Shown: positions 16,638-25,653, numbered from the stretch's first letter. The stretch is 37,076 nucleotides of DNA from an uncultured Lachnospiraceae bacterium (GCA_947086895.1 CAMUAR010000035.1:1-37076), one strand, 5' to 3'. A program made the numbers and translations. The notes: generated by a model not told the origin, from the sequence alone.

Positions 16638-16719
16638 ATAGGAAACATTATAAATTATAGTTTTCTACAGACTGAAATACAACTGTAAAAAATGTTTTTT
16701 TGATTATAACGTTTCCTAT
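16638..16719. repeat. Inverted repeat flanking the DUF512-operon promoter
   Basis: Arms ATAGGAAACATTATAA (16638-16653) and TTATAACGTTTCCTAT (16704-16719) are inverted with one mismatch across 50 bases. The promoter lies between them, so they could be paired operator sites or the ends of a miniature element. Confidence 0.55.
16654..16682 (-). promoter_or_regulatory. Promoter of the DUF512-der-plsY-gpsA operon
   Basis: TTGTAT (16682-16677), 17-base spacer, TATAAT (16659-16654) on the minus strand, inside the inverted repeat. It predicts a leader of about 110 bases. Confidence 0.65.
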
Positions 16720-16786
16720 ATCAGAGCATATCGGAAAAATCAGATTGGTTTGTCAATCAAAGCTTGTTCAAAAATAGCTTTCCCAA

Positions 16787-17692
16787 TCAGGCATCATAAA
16801 TTCCAAGGATAATAATTCCGGCTGCCGCAATCGCGATCACAGCATACTGTTTTGGCGTCAATTTCTCTTTTAAAATAATTCTCGCCCAGAGAAGGGAGAA
16901 AATACAGTAAGAAGAAATCATTGGTGCTGCGACAATCGCATTATCGCCGATCGCATACACATAAGCAAGCTGTCCTGCGGTCTCGCAAAGACCGGCAGCA
17001 ATCTTTGGACGTTCTTTGGAAATTACAATCTTTTCTTTTTTGATCACAGTTACATACACAAATGCAAATATTGCCATAAGAAGGAACGTAAATTCATAAG
17101 CAATATTTCCTGCTTCTTCGCTGATTACACCGATTTCTTCATCGAGCAACCAAGCGTCCGCAAATGTTCCAAGACCGTCAATCAGACAGTATAAAAGCGG
17201 AAATGCCACGGCGATAAAACTTTTGGAATATTTTTTATCCACATTTACGCCGAGTTTTCTGCGCTCTTCATCCTCCTGTTTCTTCTCGATCACAGAAAGC
17301 AAAAATACGCCGACACAAATTAATGCTACAGCGAAAAACTGCATTCCTTCCATTGAGGCTTTCAGAAAGAAAAAGCACAGCAACGATGCAACAGCCCCTG
17401 ACGAATTGCAGATTGGCGTCGATACGGACAGCACAATATAACGCAGTCCAACATAGCCAAGAATCATGGACAATATATAGCAAAAGGAAGCTGGAAAGTA
17501 TGTAATCATATCACGCGGGGAGAATTCCGCTCCCATAATCACAGAAACAATCGCGTGTATTCCCATAATAGAGCCGACGGACAATACCATCTTCCAATGG
17601 CTTAACTTATCATCCTCCGCCGAACCCATCTTTGAAAACAAATCAGAACCGCTCCAAAATAAAATAGTAACCAGTGATAAAACAAACCACAT
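16787..17692 (-). CDS. EamA/DMT-superfamily transporter
   Basis: Predicted inner-membrane exporter of small metabolites: 301 residues with about ten hydrophobic segments in two repeated halves. The second half ends with YCIFSLLWARIILKEKLTPKQYAVIAIAAAGIII, the usual DMT closing motif. The frame begins at 17767, but AGGAGG at 17707-17702 lies 9 bases before the ATG at 17692, where the first membrane helix begins (MWFVLSLVTILFW). It follows aroA and probably shares its message. Substrate cannot be read; an aromatic-pathway link is only suggested by position. Confidence 0.88.
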   Translation of the reverse strand: MWFVLSLVTILFWSGSDLFSKMGSAEDDKLSHWKMVLSVGSIMGIHAIVSVIMGAEFSPRDMITYFPASFCYILSMILGYVGLRYIVLSVSTPICNSSGAVASLLCFFFLKASMEGMQFFAVALICVGVFLLSVIEKKQEDEERRKLGVNVDKKYSKSFIAVAFPLLYCLIDGLGTFADAWLLDEEIGVISEEAGNIAYEFTFLLMAIFAFVYVTVIKKEKIVISKERPKIAAGLCETAGQLAYVYAIGDNAIVAAPMISSYCIFSLLWARIILKEKLTPKQYAVIAIAAAGIIILGIYDA

Positions 17693-17783
17693 ATCGGTTA
17701 TCCTCCTGAAAAGTAAATTTATAATCTTGAGTTTTGTCTGGCAGCAGGATAGGATCTGCTGTTTCATTTGTCTGCATCGATTT

Positions 17784-19103
17784 CTATTGTCGTTCTGTAA
17801 TCGATGCTATGGTATGTTCCAGAGTTTCAAAATATCCCTCAAATGTCTTTTTACAACACAGTGGATTTTCAATAATAATCCCTGGAACACGCAGTCCTGC
17901 TAAAGCAAAACTCATTGCGACACGGTGGTCATCGTAAGTGGACACCACGCCGCCGTGAAGATTTCCCGGATAAATTTTTATTCCATCCGAAAGTTCTTCA
18001 CACCGCACGCCGAGCTTGCTAAGCTCAGAAAGTATCACGGCAATTCGGTTGCTTTCCTGCATTCTGGTATGTCCAATTCCCGTAATTGTTGTAGGGCTGT
18101 CCGCAAATGGCGCAAGCACAGCAAGTGTCAGAGCCTGATCCGAAAAGGATGACATATCAACATCCACCCCGGAAAAATTTCCTCCTTTCGGTCCTTCCAT
18201 CACTATGCCAAATGGTTCTTCGTACACCTTGCCGCCCATTTTGCAAAACGTGGAAAGCAGCGCAATATCCCCCTGCTTTGTACAAAGTTTTGTATCATGT
18301 ACGCATATTTTTGTTCCAAGCAGCATCGCCATAGCGAAAAAGTAACAGGATGCAGAAACGTCTGCTTCCACGGTATAATCTAACGCATGATAGCGCTGAT
18401 TTCTTGGAACAATGTACTTTATCGCTTCACCCTCCTTCTGACAATGCAGCAAAACTCCAAAATCTTTCATCATAGCAGCTGTTATTTCAATATACGCCAT
18501 TCCATGATGTCCTTTGATGTGGATGGTAAAATCCTTATTTGACATAACGCTCGCCATCATTAACGCGCTTAAAAACTGGCTGCTGTCGTTGATATCAACC
18601 GCAACTTCCTGTTTTGTTACACCGCTTGATTCAAGAAGAAACGGAAAATGATTTTCTGTTTCAGAATACGTAAACACCGCTCCGAGTTCTTTCATACTTG
18701 CAATCAGCGGCGCCATAGGACGCTTTCTCATCTGCTCAGAGGCATCGAGAAAATATTTTCCGCCGGAAATTCCAAGCAGTGCTGTTAAAAAGCGCGCTGC
18801 TGTGCCTGCGCTTCCAACATAAAGTTCAGCCTCGCGCTTTGGAATTTTGGAAGGATTCCCTGATATTGTAACCGTCTGTTTTGTCTCGTCAATGTGAATT
18901 GGATAGCCAAGTTTCCTGACACATTCCATCAGTACCCTAGAATCATCCGAAAACAATGCGTTTCGGATTGTGGTTTGCCCTTCTGCCAGCATCGCAAGCA
19001 AAATAGCACGGTTTGTTATGCTTTTGGAACCAGGTACATCTACAAAAGCACAGCCAGATCCGATTTTTTTTCTATCAACGGGAGTAACGTTGTACTGATT
19101 CAT
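17784..19103 (-). CDS. aroA: 3-phosphoshikimate 1-carboxyvinyltransferase (EPSP synthase)
   Basis: Joins phosphoenolpyruvate to shikimate 3-phosphate in aromatic amino acid synthesis. The protein (439 residues from this start) carries PGSKSITNRAILLA near the N-terminus, the phosphoenolpyruvate loop YVGSAGTAARFLTALLG, EQMRKRPMAPLI and YDDHRVAMSFALAGL. The usual R-x-K-E-S-D-R segment reads RMQESNR here. ATG at 19103 is preferred to 19115 because the upstream hairpin module has the same spacing as at rsfS and ffh; the ribosome binding site is weak either way. No other aro gene is in the window. Confidence 0.96.
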   Translation of the reverse strand: MNQYNVTPVDRKKIGSGCAFVDVPGSKSITNRAILLAMLAEGQTTIRNALFSDDSRVLMECVRKLGYPIHIDETKQTVTISGNPSKIPKREAELYVGSAGTAARFLTALLGISGGKYFLDASEQMRKRPMAPLIASMKELGAVFTYSETENHFPFLLESSGVTKQEVAVDINDSSQFLSALMMASVMSNKDFTIHIKGHHGMAYIEITAAMMKDFGVLLHCQKEGEAIKYIVPRNQRYHALDYTVEADVSASCYFFAMAMLLGTKICVHDTKLCTKQGDIALLSTFCKMGGKVYEEPFGIVMEGPKGGNFSGVDVDMSSFSDQALTLAVLAPFADSPTTITGIGHTRMQESNRIAVILSELSKLGVRCEELSDGIKIYPGNLHGGVVSTYDDHRVAMSFALAGLRVPGIIIENPLCCKKTFEGYFETLEHTIASITERQ

Positions 19104-19118
19104 ACATTCTCTCATTCT

Positions 19119-19134
19119 GCCGCCAGTCCGCGGC
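19119..19134 (-). promoter_or_regulatory. Leader hairpin before aroA (recurrent module)
   Basis: GCCGC-N6-GCGGC stem-loop followed by AGAATGAGAGAATGT and ATG, matching the leaders of rsfS and ffh in shape, flanking sequence and distance. Confidence 0.45.
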
Positions 19135-19168
19135 TTAAAACGGGGCTATAACCCCACAATTATTAATG

Positions 19169-20002
19169 TCAGCGCAGCATAATAAACCCTGCCATACTTC
19201 CGCGCTTTCCGTTCGTTGCTCGGTGAGAAAAAAACAAGTCCTGACGGCACATGGTACAGAGTCCAGATATAAAAATATTTTCAGAAAGAACCCCTGCTTC
19301 CATCAGTACATGACGGTTTGCCTCCCAGAGATCAAGCATATACTTTTCGGATTCTTGCTTTTTTTGTACAATTTTTTCTGTATTATAAAATGCCTGACAA
19401 AAAACATCGGCAACTTCCCTGCTAACTTCATAACACTCTGGTCCAATCGATGGTCCAATAACCGCGACAATATGATCTGCCCTGCTGCCAAACGATTCCT
19501 CCATACGCCTTACCGCGGCAGCGGCAATTTTTCCTGCCGTACCTTTCCAGCCAGCGTGTACAGCGCCGATGGCATGTTCTGCCTGGTCGTAAAGAAAAAT
19601 TGGAACACAGTCCGCGCCAAACACAAGCAATGGGACATTCGGTTCATTTGTAATATGCCCGTCCACGCCGGAATAATCTCTCTGGTATATCATTCCCTTG
19701 CCGCAGTCCGCTGCACTTGCCCGCCTTACCACAGTATTATGCACCTGGTCGGTAAACACAAGACGCTCTGGCACAATACCAAGATTTTTACATAAACTCC
19801 GGTAGTTTTCCATTACATTTTCTTCCGAATCTCCGCGCGCAAATCCGAGATTCATCGAGGCGAAACATCCGCGGCTTACGCCTCCAAGCCTTGTTGAAAA
19901 ACCACATATAAGTCCGTCAAATAACTCGAATGCCGGAAATGAAATATAAGGCGTTTGTTCAATACACTCTAACACGGCATTCTGATTTAAAATCTGTCTC
20001 AT
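19169..20002 (-). CDS. pgeF: PgeF/YfiH multicopper-oxidase-like (DUF152) protein
   Basis: Family once called polyphenol oxidase/laccase-like. Members have been described as purine nucleoside phosphorylase/adenosine deaminase enzymes and, in E. coli, as a peptidoglycan editing factor. The 277 residues contain the zinc-binding triad His88 (DQVHN), Cys132 (GADCVP) and His149 (AVHAGWKGTAG), and the closing CRQDLFFSHRATNGKRGSMAG. GGAAAG is a weak ribosome binding site. It lies 65 bases upstream of aroA, with two small hairpins in the gap. Which activity applies here is not decided by sequence. Confidence 0.92.
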   Translation of the reverse strand: MRQILNQNAVLECIEQTPYISFPAFELFDGLICGFSTRLGGVSRGCFASMNLGFARGDSEENVMENYRSLCKNLGIVPERLVFTDQVHNTVVRRASAADCGKGMIYQRDYSGVDGHITNEPNVPLLVFGADCVPIFLYDQAEHAIGAVHAGWKGTAGKIAAAAVRRMEESFGSRADHIVAVIGPSIGPECYEVSREVADVFCQAFYNTEKIVQKKQESEKYMLDLWEANRHVLMEAGVLSENIFISGLCTMCRQDLFFSHRATNGKRGSMAGFIMLR

Positions 20003-20103
20003 TTTTTCTTTCCATTTCTAGTCCGCAGGAAATTGAGAGCGCGATATTACAAGCTTATCTCCTTGCGGTACTATATTTAACAAATTGAAAAATACAAAAA
20101 AAT

Positions 20104-20460
20104 TTATATTATTTCAAATGCATTTCGGATCAATCTGATTTCTTCTCCCTCAAGGGCAAGAACATCAAAACGGCACGGAGTACTCTCTGGAATATTTTTT
20201 TGCAACAGATAAACTTGTGCCGTTCTAATGATGGAACGCTGCTTTGCAGCTGTCACTGCTTCTTCTGGAACACCAAACTGACGGCCTGCACGATATTTTA
20301 CTTCCACAAACACAAGGTAATTTCCCTCTTTTGCAACGAGATCAATCTCCCCGGTACGGCAGCAGAAATTATGTTCCAATAATGTATAACCTTCGCGCAC
20401 AAGATAATCTGCTGCCAAAGATTCCTTTTCTGCGCCGATGGCGCGTTTGTTTTTTACCAT
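20104..20460 (-). CDS. yraN: YraN/UPF0102 family nuclease-like protein
   Basis: 118-residue protein with a PD-(D/E)XK nuclease fold signature: GEIDLVAKEGNYLVFVEVKYR (Asp, then Glu-x-Lys), preceded by LAADYLVREGY. Biological role unknown; usually found beside rnhB. Its ATG overlaps the last codons of the upstream FlhB-like gene by 7 bases (ATGGTAA), which implies translational coupling. Confidence 0.93.
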   Translation of the reverse strand: MVKNKRAIGAEKESLAADYLVREGYTLLEHNFCCRTGEIDLVAKEGNYLVFVEVKYRAGRQFGVPEEAVTAAKQRSIIRTAQVYLLQKNIPESTPCRFDVLALEGEEIRLIRNAFEII

Positions 20461-20804
20461 TTCCCCTTTGCCTTTTCTTTGATATGCTCTAATCGATCGG
20501 CAAACATTAACACTTCTGCCACAACTTCATACAGTTCAGGCGGAATAAAGTCTCCGACTTCAAGTCTTGATAAAGTATTGGCAAGACGTTCATCCTGATG
20601 AACCGGCACTTTATTTTCCTTTGCCGCTTCGATAATTTTTTCGGCAAGCACACCGCGCCCGCTTGCGGTGATTTTTGGCGCAGATTCTCCCGGTTCATAC
20701 TCTAACGCCACCGCCGTTTTTTTCTTTTCTTCTGGAATGCTCGCAGTAATTACAGCATTATTCTTTTGTTTTAATCCTCCATAAGAATTTTTATTCTGCG
20801 GCAC
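20454..20804 (-). CDS. Orphan FlhB/EscU C-terminal-domain protein (YlqH-like)
   Basis: 116-residue protein matching the cytoplasmic C-terminal domain of type III export gatekeepers FlhB/YscU: KKKTAVALEYEPGESAPKITASGRGVLAEKII followed by PVHQDERLANTLSRLEVGDFIPPELYEVVAEVLMF. It has no membrane part. The self-cleavage motif NPTH is not present; the equivalent region reads GESAPKIT. It overlaps rnhB by 14 bases and yraN by 7, a tightly coupled trio. Bacillus has the same gene in the same cluster. Its role is unclear; an interaction with flagellar export is possible. Confidence 0.88.
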   Translation of the reverse strand: MPQNKNSYGGLKQKNNAVITASIPEEKKKTAVALEYEPGESAPKITASGRGVLAEKIIEAAKENKVPVHQDERLANTLSRLEVGDFIPPELYEVVAEVLMFADRLEHIKEKAKGKW

Positions 20805-21600
20805 TAGCAGCCCCCTCTTTCTTTAAATACTCAATCCCGCCAAGAAAACTTTTTCTATGAATCGGTGATACTCCTAATTTCTTTAAAGCATTAAGATGTT
20901 TCTCCGAACCATAGCCCTTATTTTTCGCAAACTCATAGCCAGGATAAATTTTATCATAATCCACCATCATACGATCTCTTGTCACTTTGGCTACAATACT
21001 TGCCGCCGCGATGGAAAAACATTTGGCGTCTCCTTTGATAATCGGAACTTGTGGAATATTCACCTCAGGGATTTTCACGGCGTCATTGAACAAAAGCTGC
21101 GGGACAACAGAAAGTTTTTCTATCGATTGGCGCATTGCCTCATAAGTTGCCTGCAAAATATTGATTTCATCAATGCGCTGCGGTGCGACAACCCCAATTC
21201 CAACGGCGATCGCATTTGCCATAATTTCCTGATACAACAATTCTCTTTTTGCTGCGGATACCTTTTTCGAATCATTGACATAAGGAATCACACAATCTTT
21301 TGGAAGAATAACCGCGCAGGTGACAACAGGTCCTGCAAGCGGTCCTCTGCCTACTTCGTCAATTCCTGCAATATACGGATATTCTTTATATTTATACTCA
21401 TATTCTTTCATTGCTTTAACACGGGCAAGTTCCGCCGAAAGCTTATCCTGTTTTCGCTTATATTGCTCGCACAATCGCTGCACGCCAGGACGGGAATCTG
21501 ACTTGTATTTTTCCAAAAGCGCACCCAATGAATCCCCAGCCGCAGCAAAAAGCTTTCCAAGTTCTGCAATCGTACATTCCTTTTTTTCTTTTTCTGCCAT
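20791..21600 (-). CDS. rnhB: Ribonuclease HII with N-terminal extension
   Basis: Cleaves RNA in RNA-DNA hybrids and removes misincorporated ribonucleotides. The catalytic part starts at about residue 76 with GIDEVGRGPLAGPVV (Asp81, Glu82), then NDSKKVS, LLFNDAV (Asp173) and AAASIVAKVTRDR. A helical, charged extension of about 70 residues precedes it, as in many Firmicutes RNase HII proteins. AAGGGG precedes the ATG. It lies 20 bases after rbgA. Confidence 0.96.
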   Translation of the reverse strand: MAEKEKKECTIAELGKLFAAAGDSLGALLEKYKSDSRPGVQRLCEQYKRKQDKLSAELARVKAMKEYEYKYKEYPYIAGIDEVGRGPLAGPVVTCAVILPKDCVIPYVNDSKKVSAAKRELLYQEIMANAIAVGIGVVAPQRIDEINILQATYEAMRQSIEKLSVVPQLLFNDAVKIPEVNIPQVPIIKGDAKCFSIAAASIVAKVTRDRMMVDYDKIYPGYEFAKNKGYGSEKHLNALKKLGVSPIHRKSFLGGIEYLKKEGAASAAE

Positions 21601-21620
21601 ACAATCTTCCCCTTTTTGTA

Positions 21621-22511
21621 TTATTCAGAAACTGTTTTTTCATTTTCACTTTTATCCACACGTTGTTTGACCTGTTCTAGCGTAAACTGTCCAATTTTTC
21701 CATTGCGAAAATCATCCAGCAAAAAACCAGATGCTTTATCAATATCGAGCACCCCTCCTTTGGACAGGCAGGCACGCTTTTTCGCAAATCTCTGAAGCAG
21801 TTCATTTGCATCCTGGCATTCTTCAATCCCGTATTTCGCAGTGAGCGCACCTGGATATTCCGCGGTCAAAAAGCGGCACAGCTCAAAACCAAGTTCCGTT
21901 GTCACAAGAATTTCATCATTGATCGAACCAATTAAGGCGATGCATAAACCAACGGACTGATCTTCAAATTTTGGCCATAAAATTCCCGGCGTATCAAGCA
22001 GTTCAACATCTTTATTTAAACGTATCCACTGCTTTCCCTTTGTCACTCCGGGCTTATTTCCTGTTTTTGCGATCGCTTTTCCGGCAAATGTATTGATAAA
22101 TGTAGATTTCCCAACGTTTGGAATACCGACAACCATCGCCCGGACTGGACGGTTTAAAATACCTTTTTTCCGGTCTCGCTCCGTTTTTTCTTTGCATGCC
22201 TGTGCAATTACTTTTCCAACTTCTTTTGCTCCATCCCCCGATTTTGAATTTACAGGTACAACGAGATACCCCTGATTTTCATAATATTCTTTCCATAATG
22301 TATTTTTCTTGGCATCTGCCAAATCGGCTTTATTTAACAGCAACACCCTTGGTTTGTTTGCAGCCATCGCCTGGATATCTGGATTTTTGCTGCTGTAAGG
22401 AATGCGTGCATCCACAAGTTCAATAATAACGTCCACAAGTTTTAAATCTTCTTGTATCTGCCGCTTTGCTTTTGTCATATGTCCTGGATACCACTGGTAC
22501 TGCATTGCCAT
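21621..22511 (-). CDS. rbgA: Ribosome biogenesis GTPase RbgA (YlqF)
   Basis: Late 50S assembly factor. The 296 residues show circularly permuted G motifs: NKADLAD (G4) at about 60, then GIPNVGKSTFINTF (G1) at about 129 and DTPGILWP (G3). The N-terminal MQYQWYPGHMTKAKRQI is diagnostic for YlqF. GAGGAAAATAAGACA precedes the ATG. It lies between lepB and rnhB, the usual order. Confidence 0.97.
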   Translation of the reverse strand: MAMQYQWYPGHMTKAKRQIQEDLKLVDVIIELVDARIPYSSKNPDIQAMAANKPRVLLLNKADLADAKKNTLWKEYYENQGYLVVPVNSKSGDGAKEVGKVIAQACKEKTERDRKKGILNRPVRAMVVGIPNVGKSTFINTFAGKAIAKTGNKPGVTKGKQWIRLNKDVELLDTPGILWPKFEDQSVGLCIALIGSINDEILVTTELGFELCRFLTAEYPGALTAKYGIEECQDANELLQRFAKKRACLSKGGVLDIDKASGFLLDDFRNGKIGQFTLEQVKQRVDKSENEKTVSE

Positions 22512-22562
22512 TGTCTTATTTTCCTCTCATTTTCTAATCTGAAAGATCGAAGAATCCAATTC

Positions 22563-23171
22563 TTAATCTTCTTCTTTTGATTCCCCAAGATCTCTGTTCA
22601 GCGTGCTGACAAAACCAAACGGTTCCAGCCGCAGCCACGCCTTGCCTACAATATCGTCTTTCACCACCATTCCGATATTTGCAAAACGGCTGTCTTCACT
22701 GTTGTTGCGGTTATCGCCAAGCACAAAATACTCGCCGTCCTCCAGTGAGAGCGGTTCTTTTGCAAGTCCGGGAACCTGGATTGGATCGCACAAAATCTGT
22801 TCTTTTAAGCGCACTCCATTGATATATATATTTCCGCCGATAATCTGAATTGTCTCGCCCGGAAGCGCAATAATCCGCTTGACGTCATAAAAATCATGTT
22901 CCCTGCCGCTCTGCTTTACCACAATTACATCGCCGCGCTTCGGCGACAAAAGCAGATAAGCAAATTTATTGATAATCAATGCCTGTCCGTCGGACAAAGT
23001 AGGCTCCATGGAGTCCCCCGGCATACTTGTTTTCTCAAGTACAATATTTGTGATAAAAAATGCGAGAAGAATCACTGCACCAGCTTGTAAAATCCAGGAT
23101 AAAATCCCTGTGACAATCGTTTTTCGCCTTTTTCGTTTTCTGCCCCTCTGGTACTCGATCTCAAATTCCAT
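22563..23171 (-). CDS. lepB: Signal peptidase I
   Basis: Membrane protease that removes signal peptides from exported proteins. From ATG 23171 it has 202 residues: a basic N-terminus (QRGRKRKRRK), one transmembrane helix (about 21-43), catalytic Ser54 (MPGDSMEPTL) and Lys98 (YDVKRIIALPG), and GDNRNNSEDSR. An in-frame GTG at 23225 would add 18 residues, but it lies within a strong hairpin and has no ribosome binding site. AGGAG is 11 bases before 23171. Confidence 0.95.
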   Translation of the reverse strand: MEFEIEYQRGRKRKRRKTIVTGILSWILQAGAVILLAFFITNIVLEKTSMPGDSMEPTLSDGQALIINKFAYLLLSPKRGDVIVVKQSGREHDFYDVKRIIALPGETIQIIGGNIYINGVRLKEQILCDPIQVPGLAKEPLSLEDGEYFVLGDNRNNSEDSRFANIGMVVKDDIVGKAWLRLEPFGFVSTLNRDLGESKEED

Positions 23172-23197
23172 ACTTCCCAAAACTCCTCGCAATATGC

Positions 23198-23239
23198 CAA
23201 AGAGCGAACCGGACGATATCTTCACCGCTTCGCTCTTTG
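23198..23239 (-). promoter_or_regulatory. Intercistronic hairpin between rplS and lepB
   Basis: Arms CAAAGAGCGAA (23198-23208) and TTCGCTCTTTG (23229-23239) pair perfectly over 11 bp, with a CGG/CCG extension inside. No T-run follows on the minus strand, so it looks more like an mRNA processing or stabilising structure than a terminator. Confidence 0.55.
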
Positions 23240-23283
23240 TTGTAAAACTGTCTCAAATAAAAAATTCTGTACCCAGCCGAAAC

Positions 23284-23631
23284 TTATTTTACAAGCTCCT
23301 TAACCTTAGCAGCCTTACCAGTTCTCTGACGCAAATAAGTAAGTTTCGCACGTCTTACCTTACCGAGTCTTACAACTTCAATCTTTTCTACGATCGGAGA
23401 ATGCAAAGGCCAAGTCTTTTCTACGCCGACGCCGCCGGAAGATTTCCGAACCGTAAAGGTCTCCCTTGCTCCGCCGTTCTGTCTCTTTAAAACTACGCCC
23501 TCAAAAACCTGTGTTCTCTCGCGGTTTCCTTCCTTTACTTTTGCATACACCTTTACGGTATCGCCAACATGAAATTCAGAAACCTCCTGCTTTAACTGAG
23601 CTGTCTCAATATTTTTGATAATGTCGTTCAT
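23284..23631 (-). CDS. rplS: 50S ribosomal protein L19 (bL19)
   Basis: Large-subunit protein at the 30S interface, 115 residues, with [32 protein letters not shown] and closing [24 protein letters not shown] lies 7 bases before the ATG. It has its own promoter, and trmD, its common upstream partner, is 3 kb away here. Confidence 0.98.
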   Translation of the reverse strand: MNDIIKNIETAQLKQEVSEFHVGDTVKVYAKVKEGNRERTQVFEGVVLKRQNGGARETFTVRKSSGGVGVEKTWPLHSPIVEKIEVVRLGKVRRAKLTYLRQRTGKAAKVKELVK

Positions 23632-23711
23632 CTCGCGACCTCCTTCTTATTCGGTGTTCTTTCTACTTCCGGGTTATTCCGGCACTGTACAGAGGAACAT
23701 CCGTCTCACAG
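23632..23711 (-). ncRNA. rplS leader, possible L19 leader element
   Basis: About 80 bases separate the predicted transcription start from rplS. A described Firmicutes L19 leader family occupies this position in other genomes. Assignment is from location; I cannot verify the fold. Confidence 0.4.
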
Positions 23712-23717
23712 TTCGCT

Positions 23718-23746
23718 ATTATAACATAGCATTTTTACCATTGCAA
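23718..23746 (-). promoter_or_regulatory. rplS promoter
   Basis: TTGCAA (23746-23741), 17-base spacer, TATAAT (23723-23718) on the minus strand. Confidence 0.75.
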
Positions 23747-23934
23747 GTATTTTTTCTTATACTTTTGCACTTCAGCAAAAACACATAAAAACGAAAGTTT
23801 TAATCGTCCACAAGCATTCTTGCCGCTTCGATAATTATATTATCGTCTGGATCATAAAGGATACTTTCTGCTTTGTTTTCTTATCTGCGCCATCTTCTTT
23901 CTGAAATAAAATAATCTGGACAATAAAACCCCTT

Positions 23935-25398
23935 TTAATCAAGATATTCTTTAATTCCATTTACAATCCCACGCACAATTTTCTGCTGATATTCTTCTGT
24001 TGCAAGCAGCTTATCTTCTTTTTCATTTGTCATATAACCCATCTCGACGATTGTCACCGGCACTTCACACCAGTTGATACCGCTCATTGTGTCTGTCTCC
24101 CAAACTCCGCGGTTTTTTGCTCCCGTCTCCGCTGTCATACTGTCTAAAACAGCTTTGGACAAGGATTTGCTTTCCTTGTAAATATCGCTGCAGTATGGAT
24201 TTTTTGACGTCGGAGATATTGTAAGCATCCCTTCCGCGGAAGAGTTCTCTGATCCGTCTGCATGGATGCGAATAAATGCGGCTGCACCAGCTTCATTTGC
24301 AATTTCTGCGCGCTCTGCATTGCTGATATCTACATCATGTGTTTCACGAATCATAATTACATTGTAGCCCTCTTGTATTAAAGCATCAAGAAGTTTCATA
24401 GAAACCATTAAATTCAGTTCATATTCTGCCAGTCCAGACCATTTTCCCTCTGTTCCAGAAGATACCTTTGCTTTTTTCTCCGAAGCTCCGGGACCTACTG
24501 GCTCCTTATCATAATTTCCCTTTTTCTGATGCCCTGCATCCACAACAATCCACGGTGCGTCTTTGTCTACTTCATGGACAATCCCACATCCTTCTTTTCC
24601 AGATACCGCGTCCGCCAAAGTTCCCTTGAGATCTTCTTCCTCTTTTTGCTTTTGCTCCTCCGCCTTTTTGATTCGTTCTTCTTCCTCTTTTGCCAATCGG
24701 TCTGCTTCCTCCTGTGTCGTTAAATATTGTGCAAACATATAGGCAGCTTGTCCATGATATTCTACTTCATACCATTCCCCGCATACGCCAGTTCCAGTTA
24801 TTTTCGTCCCCGGAACAAGCAGTTCAAGAATATCTCCTTCCAATGATGGAAGCGTTCTTACATTAACCCGTGCGACGGTGACCAATGCAACTGGATCTAT
24901 TTTATTTACAGAAAACTTTATTGATGTATCAACTTTATTTTCACTGCTATTTTCATTTAGATTATTTTGATCAAAACTGTCTTTTGATTCTGCCGAATTG
25001 TTATTCGTGTTATCTACATGATTATTTTCATCAGAATTGATCGAACTGTTATCGGTATTATCTATATTATTTTCTTTGCTGTTTTCATCGATCGTTTCGC
25101 TGTCAGACTTATCTTTTTCTGGTATTTCATAATCTTCTGAATTGCTGTTGCTGTCTTTTTTTTGTTCTGTCGTACTGCTTTTAATTACATTTGTATTATC
25201 AGAAACATTCTGACTATTTTCTGATTTATCTCCGTTTAAGATATTATCAGATCTATTGTTATTATCCTTACTATCTTCTTCCTTTTCCGGCTGATTGTCC
25301 TGCTGCACAGACGAAGGAATATCATTTTTTTCACTGCAGGCGCATAATCCAGACAGCGCGCAAAATCCAAAAACTAAAATTATTTTTCTTACACTCAT
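23935..25398 (-). CDS. Lipoprotein N-acetylmuramoyl-L-alanine amidase with SH3b domain and Asn/Ser/Asp-rich linker
   Basis: Predicted surface-anchored peptidoglycan amidase, 487 residues from ATG 25398. That start follows GGAG with 7-base spacing; the frame opens 12 bases earlier. Numbering here is from that earlier codon. A signal peptide ends in a lipobox (LCAC, about residue 25). Residues about 30-165 are low-complexity, rich in Asn, Ser, Asp and Glu. An SH3b domain (about 175-235, [20 protein letters not shown]) and a Glu/Lys coiled coil ([16 protein letters not shown]) precede Amidase_3 from about 287. Ligands His294 (DAGH), Glu329 and His383 and catalytic Glu456 (IVEMGYMTN) are present. 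It lies in the accessory stretch between rplS and trmD. Confidence 0.92.
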   Translation of the reverse strand: MSVRKIILVFGFCALSGLCACSEKNDIPSSVQQDNQPEKEEDSKDNNNRSDNILNGDKSENSQNVSDNTNVIKSSTTEQKKDSNSNSEDYEIPEKDKSDSETIDENSKENNIDNTDNSSINSDENNHVDNTNNNSAESKDSFDQNNLNENSSENKVDTSIKFSVNKIDPVALVTVARVNVRTLPSLEGDILELLVPGTKITGTGVCGEWYEVEYHGQAAYMFAQYLTTQEEADRLAKEEEERIKKAEEQKQKEEEDLKGTLADAVSGKEGCGIVHEVDKDAPWIVVDAGHQKKGNYDKEPVGPGASEKKAKVSSGTEGKWSGLAEYELNLMVSMKLLDALIQEGYNVIMIRETHDVDISNAERAEIANEAGAAAFIRIHADGSENSSAEGMLTISPTSKNPYCSDIYKESKSLSKAVLDSMTAETGAKNRGVWETDTMSGINWCEVPVTIVEMGYMTNEKEDKLLATEEYQQKIVRGIVNGIKEYLD

Positions 25399-25541
25399 AG
25401 AAATCTCCATTATTAAACAATATCAATCTTTTATAACTCCATAATAAACTATCCATTTACTTAATTTTCGCTGACAATCTTATGCAGATATTTTTTTTGC
25501 TTATTCTCTTTTCATGGTATAATATCGCCAGATATTATACC

Positions 25542-25627
25542 AGCGCCGATTCGCGTCCGACGAAGGCGGACAAATACATTAGCGAATCGTGTGCATCTTC
25601 CAGAGGAATGCCATGTTTGAAAAACAT
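25542..25627 (+). repeat. Repeat unit A (type 2)
   Basis: P1 GCGC (25543-25546)/GTGC (25591-25594) with bulged T25590. P2 CGATTCGC (25547-25554)/GCGAATCG (25582-25589). P3 GTCC (25555-25558)/GGAC (25568-25571) with a 9-base loop. Linker AAATACATTA. Loop GAAG can pair with downstream CTTC. Tail CCATGTTT/AAACATGG hairpin. Confidence 0.85.
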
Positions 25628-25653
25628 GGTATAATATCGCCAGATATTATACC

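Noticed and set aside
19141..19157. Terminator between the PgeF-like gene and aroA
   Set aside because: The stem is only four G-C pairs and the T-run is short, so read-through is likely.
19166..19795. 209-codon plus-strand frame
   Set aside because: Lies wholly antisense to the PgeF-like gene, which has its metal ligands intact; no ribosome binding site or domain.
20896..21501. 201-codon plus-strand frame
   Set aside because: Antisense to rnhB; composition is Phe/Asn/Ile-rich shadow sequence.
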